Shown here: positions 1 to 10,957 of the stretch, in pieces | Layout: each line of letters starts with the position of its first letter | How positions within the stretch are numbered: the stretch's first letter is position 1 | Assembly: GCA_028564705.1 (NCBI GenBank) | Contig: JAPXFQ010001943.1 | Coordinates: 848,946-912,945 of the forward strand | Direction of reading: 5' to 3' | Origin: Apricaphanius iberus | Lineage: Eukaryota; Chordata; Actinopteri; Cyprinodontiformes; Aphaniidae | DNA: 64,000 nucleotides | Notes under the pieces: generated by a model | Seen by the model: the letters and a program-made list of their open reading frames with translations, nothing else | Told to the model about the DNA's origin: nothing | Databases searched by the model: none | Made by a program: the position numbers and the translations under genes

Positions 1-588
1 AAAAAGGTGCCTGTGTTTTAGCTTTCACCTTGAAACAAAGATGATCATGTACCATTTAAAGAGCTTTATATCCCATCTCTACTAATCATGTAGCAACCTT
101 TGTTTGAAGCGTCCACCCAGCACTTCCATCAGTATACAGATTTCCTAACAGCCGCTAAAGTGAATGTTCAAGTTATTTTCCTGCAGTACTGAGTATGAAT
201 CTAAAAGTGGCAAAAAAGCTTAGTAAATGGTCCAAGTAGGTTCCTAACCCCTAACCCTCTTTTTAATGGGTGTTTCCGAGATAAACCTTTGCCCTCCTCT
301 CATCTGTGGCTTCAGGTTTTTCTATTCAAGGAAAAGATTTGGTTGATACACCACTGAATTACAATACAGAAAGACTGGGATTTCTGTCAACAGAGTAAAG
401 TTGGAACTCATAAATATTTGCACTGTTGCCATGTGCGAAATGAAAGCTTCTTTTGGTGAAACTGATTGTTCTAAAAGGCAGCAGAAACTATTTTGCTTAT
501 GCAATTTACATACCAGGCATATCTATTGGCAGATGCCAAAAAAATCACTCATTGTAACAGTTACTTACAATGTTTATGGCTTGTTTTT
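1..588. other. no gene seen
   Basis: AT-rich sequence with only short ORFs on both strands (for example a 60-codon minus ORF from 504) that lack splice context or a recognisable domain. No repeat was recognised. Confidence 0.5.
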
Positions 589-692
589 CAGATTTTGTCA
601 TATATTTAGCTGAGACTTCAATGTGTTTTATCTGGACAGACCAACACAAAGCAATGCATAGTTATTAAGTGGAAGGAAAATTGAATGCCAAT
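589..692. mobile_element. Tc1/mariner-like terminal fragment
   Basis: The stretch with gaccaacacaaagcaatgc followed by aagtggaaggaaaattga resembles the terminal part of a fish Tc1/mariner family. The same family is longer at 15055-16345 and 26650-27510. Only an end remains, with no transposase sequence beside it. Confidence 0.45.
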
Positions 693-2044
693 TTAATCAA
701 AGAAGTATTCAAGAGGGCCATGTTGAATATGGAGGAGATTTCCAGATCCCAGAGGTGGGAGAATCTGCTGACTGAACAACTATTATTTATGCACTCCTAT
801 GTGTTTGCAAGTTTATATGTAGATTCTGCTGAATTTAGAGAGAAAGCATAACAATTAAATTAAAATCAGCTGGAGAAGAGCTGTATTAATTCTTTGTTTA
901 AAACTGTACAAACTACAGTAGTGAGATTTTAATCTCCTGGAAGGTTGTAATTGTAATATAACCCAGCTCTGTGTTATTTGATTAGATTTTTGTCCAACTC
1001 GCTTCTTGTTTTACTTTAAGGATCAGTCCTTTTTCTTTATGGACAACCCACTTGACCCTCCCACTCAATGCAGATGAAAGTTTTTTGACTCACCAAACTC
1101 TTACTGGTTAACTAAAACTCTGCCTTATCATTGTTCCTAAAGGTAAACCTAACTTAACTTGTGTCAATCTCTGGTCAGGAACAGACAAACAAATCCTTAA
1201 AAAAGGAATTTACTTACAAGACAGGACTAAATTCAGTTCAAAAATACTTAATTGATCTCAGGAAAATTAATTGTTGTTGTAACTACTATCATACCATTAA
1301 ATTATTCAAGAAGAATGAACACCATATTAAATTTGTACCATTAATAACTAAATAAGAATTTTCCAAACTTTTACCTTTGTGGAAAGATCACTAGGATCAA
1401 GAATCAGGTGTACTCTGTATTACATCACAACTCAGTGCTGATGGATTAGACCGCACCCGTCCTTCCGCACACACCTGGCAGTCAAAGCTGTCTTTGTTCT
1501 TGTTACTGGTCCTTTGGGTGGTTCAATTTCTCCCTTTTCCTGAATGACACATGTACGTTTGCAACATATGTGCAATCCTAGCAACATTATTGCATGATCT
1601 GCAGAATGAAATTCCTCACATATCTACTAGGACCTCTAAAGAGGAAAAAAATACAATTATATTATAGTCTTATTTGCCAAAATCCATTTTTAATACCTTT
1701 GAACTCTTGTCACAGTTTATTTAAACATGCTTTGATTAAATCAGACATCGTGAGGCTAACTGATTTCTACAGGTTTGCTAAATTGAATGCAACACAAATC
1801 TGAATAATTATACATTTATTTGAACCCCAACAAATGCAACTGAAAAAGTAAAAACTAGTAGAAATATAGATTATAGATGTAAAGATGTTTCCATAACCAA
1901 TAACACCAATAGAAAAAGTGTCAAACCTTCACCTAAACAATATGAAAATGGTGTGTAACGGTTAGCAAGGTCCAAGCCAGTCAGAACAGAAGACGTGGAG
2001 CTGCATGTGGTGACCATTACCCCCTTAAAAGAAGGATCTCTCAT
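693..2044. other. no gene seen
   Basis: AT-rich intergenic sequence. The small ORFs at 1161-1355 and 1594-1803 are low-complexity and match no family I recognise. Confidence 0.45.
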
Positions 2045-3530
2045 AGTCTATTGCTGCATTCACACCAACCCCAAACGTCAGTGTCCGTTGCGGCAAGATT
2101 ACATGTAAAGTCTGTGGTCGAGTACATCAGAGGTACATCAGAGGCACATCAGAGGTCCGTCAAAGTCGCTGCGGTGCGTTGTGTACGTTGGCTCCGTCAA
2201 CTTTACTTGCGTTTCATATGGCAACGCAGCTAGCTGAACTTTTGACGGACCCAACGCAGTTAACACAGTGCGGCAACCAATCAGAGCGTCTCACTGTAGT
2301 GATGTCACTATACACGTATCTTGAATGAAGCGCGGGTCCAGTGAAAACATTTTCAACAAACGCAGATTTCAAAAATCAGAAATAACACTTACCGAAGACA
2401 AATGGACAGGCGCTCCTAAGGAGGAACAGAGAACCTGTAGTTGGTGTCCTGGTAGGAGATTTGATCTCCGATGCGGCCCAGGAGGTCGTAAAATTAGGCG
2501 CAGGACAGAAGTAGCACTGCAAGCGAACCTCATCCATAAGCAGCTCCTTAGATGGAGTTTACCACCCACTTTGGGCTGCATTCTCAAACAACCCGACTCC
2601 GAGAAGACCCCGGCATGACGGGGGCCGTTACCGGCCCTACACCGTCCACGGGTCAGGAGGACTCCGACAGAGTGTTGGTAGCTAGGTCTCCTAGTAGCTA
2701 GGAGACAGGTTAATGTTAGTAGCTATGCTGCTTTAGGCTAGGCTGTTGGAGGACATTATTAGGGTCTGTTCCTACTTTCTCTCCTACTTCTCCCCAACTG
2801 CATGATGTGCTGTCAATTCAAGCACTAACCTGTTTTCTATTATAGTAGGTGCTCCGGATTAGCCCTGCTTGACGACCCTGACTAAGATGGCATTGCAGTG
2901 ACGGAAAATTCTCCACGTCCTGCAACAAACTTCTGCATCAGTTCTATTGCTCTTTCTGTGTCTCTGTTATGTATTCTCCAAGCCACAGACGGTCGCGGCA
3001 GATAACCGCTTGTGCTGAGCCTGGTTCTGCCGGAGGTTTCTTCCTGTTAAAAGGGAGTTTTTCCTTCCCACTGTCGCTGCATGCTTGCTCAGTATGAGGG
3101 ATTTCTGAGAATTCCACGACGCAATCTTCTGTGGTTCTGTAATTTCTACACTAAACATTGTATTGTAATAACTCTTTTTGTAAAGTGCCTTGAGATGACA
3201 TCTGTTGTGAAATGGCGCTATATAAATAAACTGAATTGAATTGAATTGGAGCAAATGGTTAAACTCCCCAAATTCAGAACGCATCTGAAGCATGAGCGCT
3301 GATGCCCCCAATGTCAATGTTGTCTAGCTTTATCTAGCAAATAAAGCCAAGCCACTCTCTAGTTACGATCCACCATAGTTCAGAACGTACGGCAACAGAG
3401 GAAGCCCCGTCCACGCGCTCCTTTTTGCTCAGAAGCAGGCTATGAAAGCCAAAAAGTACATACGTCAAACTTCATCCGTTGAATGCGTTGACTGATGCAG
3501 ACAAACTGTGCGGTGTGAATGCACCATTAG
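2045..3530. mobile_element. DNA transposon with terminal inverted repeats
   Basis: The left end reads tgctgcattcacacc and the right end reads ggtgtgaatgcaccat, which are inverted copies of each other. Subterminal sequence is shared, in opposite orientation, with the nested element at 22310-22728: both carry the 'aacttttgacgg' and 'ggcaaccaatcagagcg' blocks and a similar right end. No transposase reading frame was found, so it is non-autonomous. The superfamily is unclear because I could not fix a target-site duplication. A retroposon 3' tail lies inside it (2960-3248). Confidence 0.6.
2960..3248 (+). mobile_element. LINE/SINE 3' tail, fish type
   Basis: The stretch contains 'ggaggtttcttcctgttaaa', 'gtgccttgagatgacatctg' and 'ggcgctatataaataaactg', ending in a (gaatt)n run. 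This is a common 3' tail of fish non-LTR retroelements. It sits inside the TIR element at 2045-3530, so it was either inserted there or captured. No ORF remains. Confidence 0.6.
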
Positions 3531-4488
3531 AGGTGTGTTAAATTTCATCAGAAAATACCAATTTCTGATTAATAAACTATGTCAACTATATTTTGCATGT
3601 CATGTGAAGTTTGGTCCTTGACTGGCAGGGGTTTTCTGTTGCGGATTATAGTTTGAATTTTTTTTAGATATTTTGGAGCATTTAGTATCTTTGATGTAAG
3701 ACTGGAATAGGATTCCATACCTGCCAACAATGGGGAGTTGTGCAGATGTTGAAGAGGTTTGGTCCTAAACCTGATGCCAACACATAACAGTGTTAAGGGT
3801 GGATCATTGGTTGGTGGCATTCTGGTTAACCAGTGTTTCGTATTAATGCATTCCAGAGTGAAGCTCACTTTTTTGAGTCCTTTGAAATAAATACCCTGAT
3901 GACATTTTAATGGCTCACTGTTTGTGGGTGAGTGAATGATTCACACAGGTTTTTCAGGGTCAAGATTTGAACGTTTGATGTTGACAGATTTGCAGCATTT
4001 TTCTCCAAGGTGGACGCTTAGTGATTGCTGGATATACTGTGTGCAGGCAGTAGAGAAGTGCAAAGAAATTAGTGTTTTTGCCAACACAACTCAATTTTCT
4101 GTATCTTTTGGTGATGCATTATTGTTGTCTATTCTTGACTGTGCAAAGCTGTTGCACAGTTTAGGAACTGAAAGACCCCATCTCCCTAAGTTTTTAAGCG
4201 AGTTTGAGGAACAACCAAAATACTGTGAGTTTGAGACGGAAGGCAACAAGGAGGACAGTCTTTAATTAAAAAATGTCACAAGTAGTCAGGAGCTTGGCCA
4301 ATCAGAACGTTGTATGTGAGAACCAGACATTTAAAACAAATTCTAAAATCCACAGAGAGCCAGGGGATATTAGACTGGGATGATACAGGCGTATTTCAGT
4401 GACTTATATTAAAAAGCTATGCTTTAGATTCCAACAACACAAAGTCTCCTATTTGAAATAGAGAAACCCTGCTTTGAACAGCAATATA
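3531..4488. other. unassigned; two unrecognised ORFs
   Basis: Contains a 99-codon minus ORF (3868-3569) and a 109-codon plus ORF (3936-4265). Neither matches a family I know or shows a clear splice setting. They may be relics of an unrecognised mobile element. Confidence 0.3.
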
Positions 4489-4794
4489 TGTAGTTAACAA
4501 AGTTAACTTAAGTTCAGGAGCAGGGCCACGCTTTAAACTCGCTTCGTTCGTCCTAATCAGCCCTAAACTTGTCGCACCTGGCATCACCGGGCTCCCTTGT
4601 GCTTCTAATCACGCTGTGATACTCATATAAACCCTGCCTGCCTCTCATTTCTCTTCTGTCTCGTTCGTTTTCGCCTCTCCCTTCCCATCCCTATAGGTTG
4701 CCTGGTCCTGCCGACCCGCCTTCTCTTTCTCTCTCTGGGTCCTGCCGACCTGCCTTCTCTTTCTCTCTCTCTCTCTGGGTCCTGCCGACCCGCC

Positions 4795-4826
<32 letters not shown>

Positions 4827-4844
4827 GGGTTCTGCCGATCCGCC

Positions 4845-4878
<34 letters not shown>

Positions 4879-4930
4879 GGGTCCTGCCGACCCGCCTTCT
4901 CTCTCTCTCTCTCTGGGTCCTGCCGATCCG

Positions 4931-5008
<78 letters not shown>

Positions 5009-5040
5009 GTCTTTGTCTCTCTCTGGGTCCTGCCGACCAG

Positions 5041-5099
<59 letters not shown>

Positions 5100-5240
5100 C
5101 CTGGGTCCTGCCGGCCCGCCTTCTCTCTCTCTCTCTCTCTGGGTCCTGCCGACCTGCCTTTTCCTTCTCTCTCTCTCTCTCTCTGGGTCCTGCCGACCCA
5201 CTTTCTCTTTCTCTCTCTCTCTCTGGGTCCTGCCGACCCG

Positions 5241-5280
<40 letters not shown>

Positions 5281-5742
5281 GTCCTGCCGGCCCGCCTTCT
5301 CTCTCTCTCTCTCTCTGGGTCCTGCCGACCTGCCTTTTCTTTCTCTCTCTCTCTCTCTCTCTGGGTCCTGCCGACCCACCTTCTCTTTCTCTCTCTCTCT
5401 CTCTGGGTCCTGCCAACCCGCCCCTCTTAACCCCTCCCCCTTTCTTTTGCAGCATCCATCATTTACAGCATCCCTGTTCCGTGCTCTTGTTCACTCCTGT
5501 ACCACCCTTCTAACATCTCTCTCTAGGTCCCGTCTGGGGGGGGTCCTGAGCAGGCTCGGAAAGACTATTTTCCTGAAGATTGCGCCCCCATACTGAGTCT
5601 TCCTCCAGGTCTCCGACAAATCTCTCCCCACACCTTTTGATCATTTACGCCTTCAATAAACTGTTAAAATTCAGAATCTGTAGCATAGTTCTTGCTTGTG
5701 AAAAGTTCATTCCATCTGTAGCGTGGTCCTAGCTTGTCAAGT
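4489..5742 (+). mobile_element. LTR-like element, copy 1
   Basis: It begins tgtagttaac and pairs with copy 2 at 16677-17335. Both share the start, a 'caggagcagg(g/a)ccac' block, 'acctggcatc', and a 3' part with 'catactgagt' and 'ttcttgct(t/a)gtgaaa'. A TATA-like catataaa lies near 4624 and an AATAAA at 5655-5660, the layout of a promoter and polyadenylation site in an LTR. The middle is a CT-rich minisatellite (4706-5420). The last about 36 bp are tandemly repeated. No internal coding region is attached, so a solo LTR is the simplest reading, but the exact ends and target duplication were not resolved. Confidence 0.45.
4706..5420 (+). repeat. 15-unit CT-rich minisatellite
   Basis: Fifteen copies of a core 'gggtcctgccgacccgcct' alternate with (TC)n runs of varying length, giving units of about 31-110 bp. 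Core variants (ggcccgcc, gacctgcc, gacccac) recur in the same order at 5103/5141/5185 and at 5279/5317/5363, which implies a higher-order duplication of about 176-180 bp. The long ORFs on both strands here (up to 271 codons) come from the repeat and are not genes. Confidence 0.9.
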
Positions 5743-6439
5743 TCCTCTTAAGCCTCTTGTCAAACCCGTCCAATCTTGACAGCTCCTCATTAAGGGTTTG
5801 AACTATAATTTAATCCTTTGATTTTTTTTCTGTCAAACAACTAAGCATAACATTGCACCACACTCCTTACCGCAATTATTAATCACACTAATAAATGAAT
5901 GAGGCCTACCTTATTTAAAGAGAAGGTAACTCGGATGACTGTTTTAGGATGCAGACAGGTTAATAACTACCTCATTAAAGTCAGGTTATTTATGATGCCA
6001 ATATTCCCCGCAGCAATAGTATCTATTGTTTGGTGCTTCGAAGGACCCAAACGGAGAAAACAGGGTTAGGTTAGAAGTATTTATTAACTGATAAAAGAAG
6101 GAACTTACAGTTTCAGTCTGAATGGAGGCCATGGGGTTCAGAGAATGGACTAAAGGAAGGTAATGTAGACGGAGGCTCCAGCGGATAGCAAAGGAAATTT
6201 GTGGGCTTAAATACACTGACTAGGAGTGGAAGTGACAGCTAGATACCAGAGGAATAATTGGAAGAAAGCAGTTAACAAGTGAGAGGAAGAGCACAGTATA
6301 AGACACAGTTATTAGAACCTCGGAAGAATGCCAGAGGAGAAGAAAGTCCTCCACCCTCATTCTGGCCACTTTACCCCACTATTGGAGTACTGAAGTACAT
6401 CATCAGTAACGGCACCAGTGAGCATTTTGGACATTCATA
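5743..6439. other. no gene seen
   Basis: AT-rich sequence with a 76-codon minus ORF (6216-5986) of no recognised family. Confidence 0.4.
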
Positions 6440-6868
6440 CGAGTTCAGCCAGTGGTGGCAATGTGTGTGACCAGGTGTTTTTCACAAAACATTACACCAA
6501 GATAAATAGGGGAATGGGGTTGGTGTCAGGGCTGTTGACGTGCAGGGTTGCGTATAAACCATAAGATGGAAGAGTCAGTAATAAACAGAGAAAGTAGTTT
6601 GGCACAACTTCTCAAGTCTTTTTTTTGATGTGCTCCAAAATGTGGCTGACCTTCACGGTCCTCGTGAGCTGTATGACAATCCGGTCTTCAGCTCTAAAAG
6701 TCAGAAGCTCCCGGACCTCTGGATTAATCCAGTTTGCCATTTCAGATGATACAGTTTTCAATGTTCCATACATCATCATAACATCACCCTCCTCATCATC
6801 GTTAGGGCAGTATTGCCATAATATTAGTATCAAGCATGCTGGCACTGTCCATATTACCCTAATATGTC
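6440..6868. repeat. dispersed repeat, copy A
   Basis: Matches 31010-31376 in the same orientation. Shared blocks are 'ggcaatgtgt', 'gacgtgcagggttgcg', 'agttggcacaactt'-like sequence, 'ccagctctaaa'-like sequence and a final 'ttaccctaatatg'. The family was not identified, and the 103-codon ORF over it (6625-6936) is not shared intact with copy B. Confidence 0.6.
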
Positions 6869-6979
6869 GGCGTCGTGAGTCTTTTGAAAATGCCTCATGT
6901 CTGTCCCTATGTAGAATTTTCTTATCAGATACATAAGAAAATTACAAGTCCAATGCAGAGCCAGAAATACCAGCCAGAG

Positions 6980-7210
6980 GCTTTAGCCTATTTAACAATA
7001 TTCCATAGTCAGCAGTAGCGAAGGCAACGCTGAGATCAAGTACAACCAACACAGAACATTTCCCTTCATCAGCAGCCATTGACAGGTCACTGTGAACTTT
7101 TACTGAAGCAGTCTCAGTAGAGTGCTGCTGACTGAAAGAGATCTGTGATCACACCCAGAATTGGAGCTGTGTTTCTACTACTTTTTCAAGTAGGCTACTG
7201 AGAAAATACA
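6980..7210 (-). pseudogene. L2/CR1-like LINE reverse transcriptase fragment
   Basis: Read on the minus strand, this gives degraded reverse-transcriptase peptides: a block like 'QHSTETASVKVHSDLSMA' then 'SVLVVLDLSVAFAT'. This is the region leading into catalytic motif A of L2/CR1-clade LINEs, where a conserved Asp normally follows AF; here it is Ala. Frames shift and no start, stop or flanking ORF is kept. It is a dead fragment. Confidence 0.65.
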
Positions 7211-8185
7211 GGCCACATCACTCTGGACCACGCCCTATTTTACTTTGCCACATGCAAACCGGCACACCCACTGGCTTGCAACATCCCAAACCCCTATCAG
7301 ACATCCACCAACGAAACCTTCTATCAAACGAAGCCGGGCCACAAGATAGTGTGCAGCATGGGTAAATAAACCTATGATGTGATATAACATTACTGTTTTT
7401 TCAGGATGTGCTATCACAGCAAAAGAACAACACATTAACATAGTCATTTCACCTTTATTTTTGAATGTGTTGATGAGACAAATTACTTAGTTTAGCACTT
7501 AACTGTTTTAAAAAGGAAGCACTCAAAACCCATTTCATCAGTAGTTAAATAGCTCTCTGTTAAACACACGTTTGGATAAAATGGCTTTGTCTTTTCATAA
7601 CCTCCGCACCGGATTTACCTATAAAATTAGAAAGATAAGCTGACATACTTTGCATTTTAGTATGAAAGAGGTGCCGATCTGCAGCACGACAGCTCCAAAT
7701 ATGGCCGAGTGAAGCACCTCTTAGAGAGTTAAAAACTGCAATGAGATCTTCTGCTATTGTCAAACTAACATTACTTCATCAACAGAGAATGTTGAACCCC
7801 TCAAAGGATTTCTCTGTAATTTCAGGCAAGGCTTGCACAAGGAAAAAAGAGTCCATCAGCTTCAGACAAGGCTCTCCACCCAGAATGGCTCTCTGGTGTT
7901 TTGGCATCAATCTAAGTTCATAAAATCCAGCTTCCTGCACTGATAACACCTGTTTCCACAATGACGCTCTTTGTTTAGTTTGTCACTGTTTGTATTGTTT
8001 CTCACTCCGTGTTTCTGTCCACAGCTGTGTGTTGTTCTTGTTTCTAGGTGACAGCACTTACACAGGCTTGATGTTACAGTGCTGAGAAGCTTCCAGGGCA
8101 AAGATTAGTCAACCATTTGGGTGTGTCTTAAAAAAAAAAAAACACATAATGGGTCTACTGAATGGTCATTATGTAATTAATTTTA
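7211..8185. other. no gene seen
   Basis: Intergenic sequence with short ORFs of no recognised family (for example 7447-7235 and 7763-7560, both minus). Confidence 0.4.
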
Positions 8186-8345
8186 ACCATATACAATGTC
8201 TTCCAAAATAATTCACAACCCGTGAAATTTTCCACAGTTTATCTCAATACAACCTCACATTACATTGATTTTAAAGGGATTTTATGTAGTGGAAAGAAAA
8301 AATATTTGTCCCCCCCTTAAAATTTATTTTGCTGTTACTTTTCCC
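8186..8345. mobile_element. Tc1/mariner-like terminal fragment
   Basis: The pattern 'caatgtcttccaaaataatt ... cacagtttatctcaatacaacc ... gggattttatgtagtgg' matches the end of the same fish Tc1/mariner family as 15055-16345. No transposase is attached. Confidence 0.5.
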
Positions 8346-8416
8346 TAGAATGTCTCAGATCATTTGATGAAAGCATTCAGCAGACACACTCATGTATGTA
8401 TATATATGAGCCAAAT

Positions 8417-8712
8417 ATGGCGACTATGGCTCAGGGGGTTCGGAGGTTGCCTTGCAATTGGAGGGTTGCTGGTTCAAGCCCCAGATCCATCTGTCTCAGT
8501 TGTTGTGTCCTTGGGCAAGACACTTCACCTACTGGTGTTGGCCAGAGGGGCCGATTGCGGGATGTGGCAGCCTAGTGTCTGTGAGTCTGCCCCAGGCCAG
8601 CTGTGGCTACAATTGTAGCTTGCTTCCACCAGTGTGTGTGAATGTGAGAGTGAATGAATAATGGAATTTTTAAAGCGTCTTTGAGTGGCCAAAAAAAGCG
8701 CTATATATATGT
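8417..8712 (+). mobile_element. tRNA-derived SINE, copy 1
   Basis: The head has RNA polymerase III-type boxes: A box tggctcagggggttcgg and B box ggttcaagcccc. A body with 'ccttgggcaagacacttcac' follows, with a tail ending 'aagcgctatatatat'. Related copies are at 18664, 31377 and 58540. Confidence 0.8.
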
Positions 8713-9619
8713 TTAATGATTATTATTAAATACGGTATTCAGTAATGTACGTGTTTTTTTACGAACACTTATATCGAACACATACTGATGACGTTTCGGA
8801 GATGTGGAGCGGGCTGGAGGGGGAGAAAAAGAGGTGACTGACACAGCTGCTCCACAGCAACAGAACGGCTCGGTTGAGTGAAAAAGACTTAAACTGCATC
8901 ACTGTTTTTGCTGAATAGTTTTTTGTACCTCCAAAGACAGTTTATAACTTTTGGGAAGCAGAGTATGATCGGGAAATTATTCTATTACGCTGCATTAATA
9001 TTGACGTCTGCAGTCAGGTGCTTTCATGTTCACTCTCTTTATGTACCTTACTTTGGTCAATAATATAGACAATGGGTTGTTGACAGAGTAACGTTAGTGT
9101 TCCGTTAAAAAGGTTAAAGCAACCTTGTGTATTTGTGTCAAATTGTGTGGACTTGTGCTATTTGGTACGTTGAGGTTACTCGGTATTTTGCAGACAGCAA
9201 GATGTTGGCTTTAGGCTAGTTATTCTTAGCATTGCTTCCCGTTACTCTCAGCATTGCTCTCCGTTATTTTTTGCATTGCTTTCCGTCATTTTTAAACTCC
9301 CAACATGGCTTTGGGCATGAAGAAACCATCTGAAGAAGCAAGACTCCCCTGGCAATGTAAAAGTCTTTAAAGGAAAAGTCTCTGTTTTTACCTTTACGTG
9401 TCTGTGCAAACTTGCTGGGGGAGAACTATAAACTAGGCTTTACTCTTCTTTGCATAATTCTCAATTCTGCCACTTTGGAAGATTTTCATCTTAGTTGTTT
9501 TCTTTTTCCAAGCACTTTTTAAATAGGGCTTATTGGAGTGCTTTGGGTCTGGTGCATAACTCTAGTGCCTTGGAGCTGAAGGTTCTGAACTAATGTCGGT
9601 CATTGCTAGACAGCGAAAT
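8713..9619. other. no gene seen
   Basis: Non-coding sequence without a long ORF. A somewhat GC-richer patch lies near 8790-8880, and no promoter or exon can be argued from it. Confidence 0.4.
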
Positions 9620-9790
9620 ACATGGTTCCATCAATAATAGCAAGTTATCTGGACACTGAAGCAGCAAAGCAAGACCAGACCGTCACACCAGCACCTCCAT
9701 GTTTGATTGTGGGTGGGATACTTCGTCTTCTGAAATGCTGGATTAGTTTCACACCAGCTGTTATGGGACTTACATGTTCTAAAAAGCTGC
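9620..9790 (-). pseudogene. Tc1/mariner transposase fragment
   Basis: On the minus strand about 9690-9770 translates to a block like 'PPTIKHGGAGVTVW', close to the 'KHGGGSVMVW' motif of Tc1/mariner transposases that lies between catalytic residues one and two. The rest has decayed beyond recognition. Confidence 0.45.
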
Positions 9791-10779
9791 ACATTTGTCT
9801 GTCCACAGACTATTGTTCTAAAAGTGTGAAAAAAGATCATCAGGCTGTTTTTGGCAGATATAGCACAGGCGTTTGTATTTTTTTTTAAAGTAGGGGCTTT
9901 GGAGCCCTAACAATAGAGGTATTTATGCCAAGTCTGTTTCTCCTTGTTAAATCTGGCACTCTGACCTTAACAAATGCAAGTGAGGTCTCCAGTGCTTTAG
10001 CTCTTGCTTTGGGTTCTTTGGTGACCTTCTGTATGAGTCATTGATGCTTTCTTGGACACCACTGTTCCCTGTTTTCTCTTTTTGTGGACAATGACACCCA
10101 CTGTGATTTGCTTGAGTCCCAAAACATTAGACTTGGCCTAATAACCCCTTTCCAGCGATCGCAATGACTTTGAAGGCAATGACTTTGTTGCTCATCTGCC
10201 CAGAGAGTTGTGATGTAGATTCCAGTTAAGGGATTTATTAATGCAACAGACTACAGATCAGACAATCATCGAGACTGTATGTGGCTCGTAAAATTTTACT
10301 CAGCTTTTCAAGAGATGGGGTTATTCACAATTAAATCAATTAACTTTGTTGGCATTGCTCTTGGATATGGAGTTATATTGATTTGGATGGATTTTTCAGG
10401 TTAAAAAAAGCTGCACAATCTATCACATAAAATACCAAGAAAATACATTGAAATTTGCTGTTCTAATATATTGTTCTAATATATTATACTACATACAGTG
10501 TATTCGTTAAAACATAGACCAGCTGAGTGGCTTTTCTTCAAGATCCTAATACTTTCCAGACTCATGCTCTTGACCATTGTTACCCCTTTTCCTGACAGCA
10601 GCCGGATTACGTAAAACAGATTTCCTCACAAAAAAAAAGAAAGAAAAAGAAAACTCCACCTCCCAAAAAGTACAGACGTTGTCATGGAGACTGCATAAAC
10701 ACAGAGCTATGTCATGGAAAAAAAAGATGTGAAAGTGGATTCAAAGAAAACACCCCAACTCTTATCTTAACCAGCAGAA
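9791..10779. other. no gene seen; downstream of keratin 1
   Basis: Low-complexity intergenic DNA. Parts near 9890-10240 may be more mariner-type debris. A short (CA)n lies near 10803-10820, inside or next to the keratin 3' end. Confidence 0.4.
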
Positions 10780-10785
10780 TTTATT
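10780..10785 (-). terminator. polyadenylation signal of keratin 1
   Basis: AATAAA on the minus strand (tttatt on plus), 173 bp after the keratin stop codon. It predicts a 3' UTR of roughly 190 bases. Confidence 0.65.
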
Positions 10786-10957
10786 TGTCGAACAAGTCCC
10801 ACACAAACACACACACACAGTACTGTACGTCGAGTCTTCTTTGTGTTTTTTTTCAAGATTTCTTTCTCACAGTGTATTTCCTTTCATGTAACAGCTTTTA
10901 ATAAACAAATAGTGTGTGTTTGTGTCTGAGAACAGCTTGTCCTGCCAGCCTGGCCAT

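Noticed and set aside
4645..5513. Long ORFs on both strands (up to 271 codons) of Arg/Glu- or Leu/Ser-rich peptides
   Set aside because: They follow the (TC)n minisatellite in several frames at once, as expected for a repeat without stop codons.
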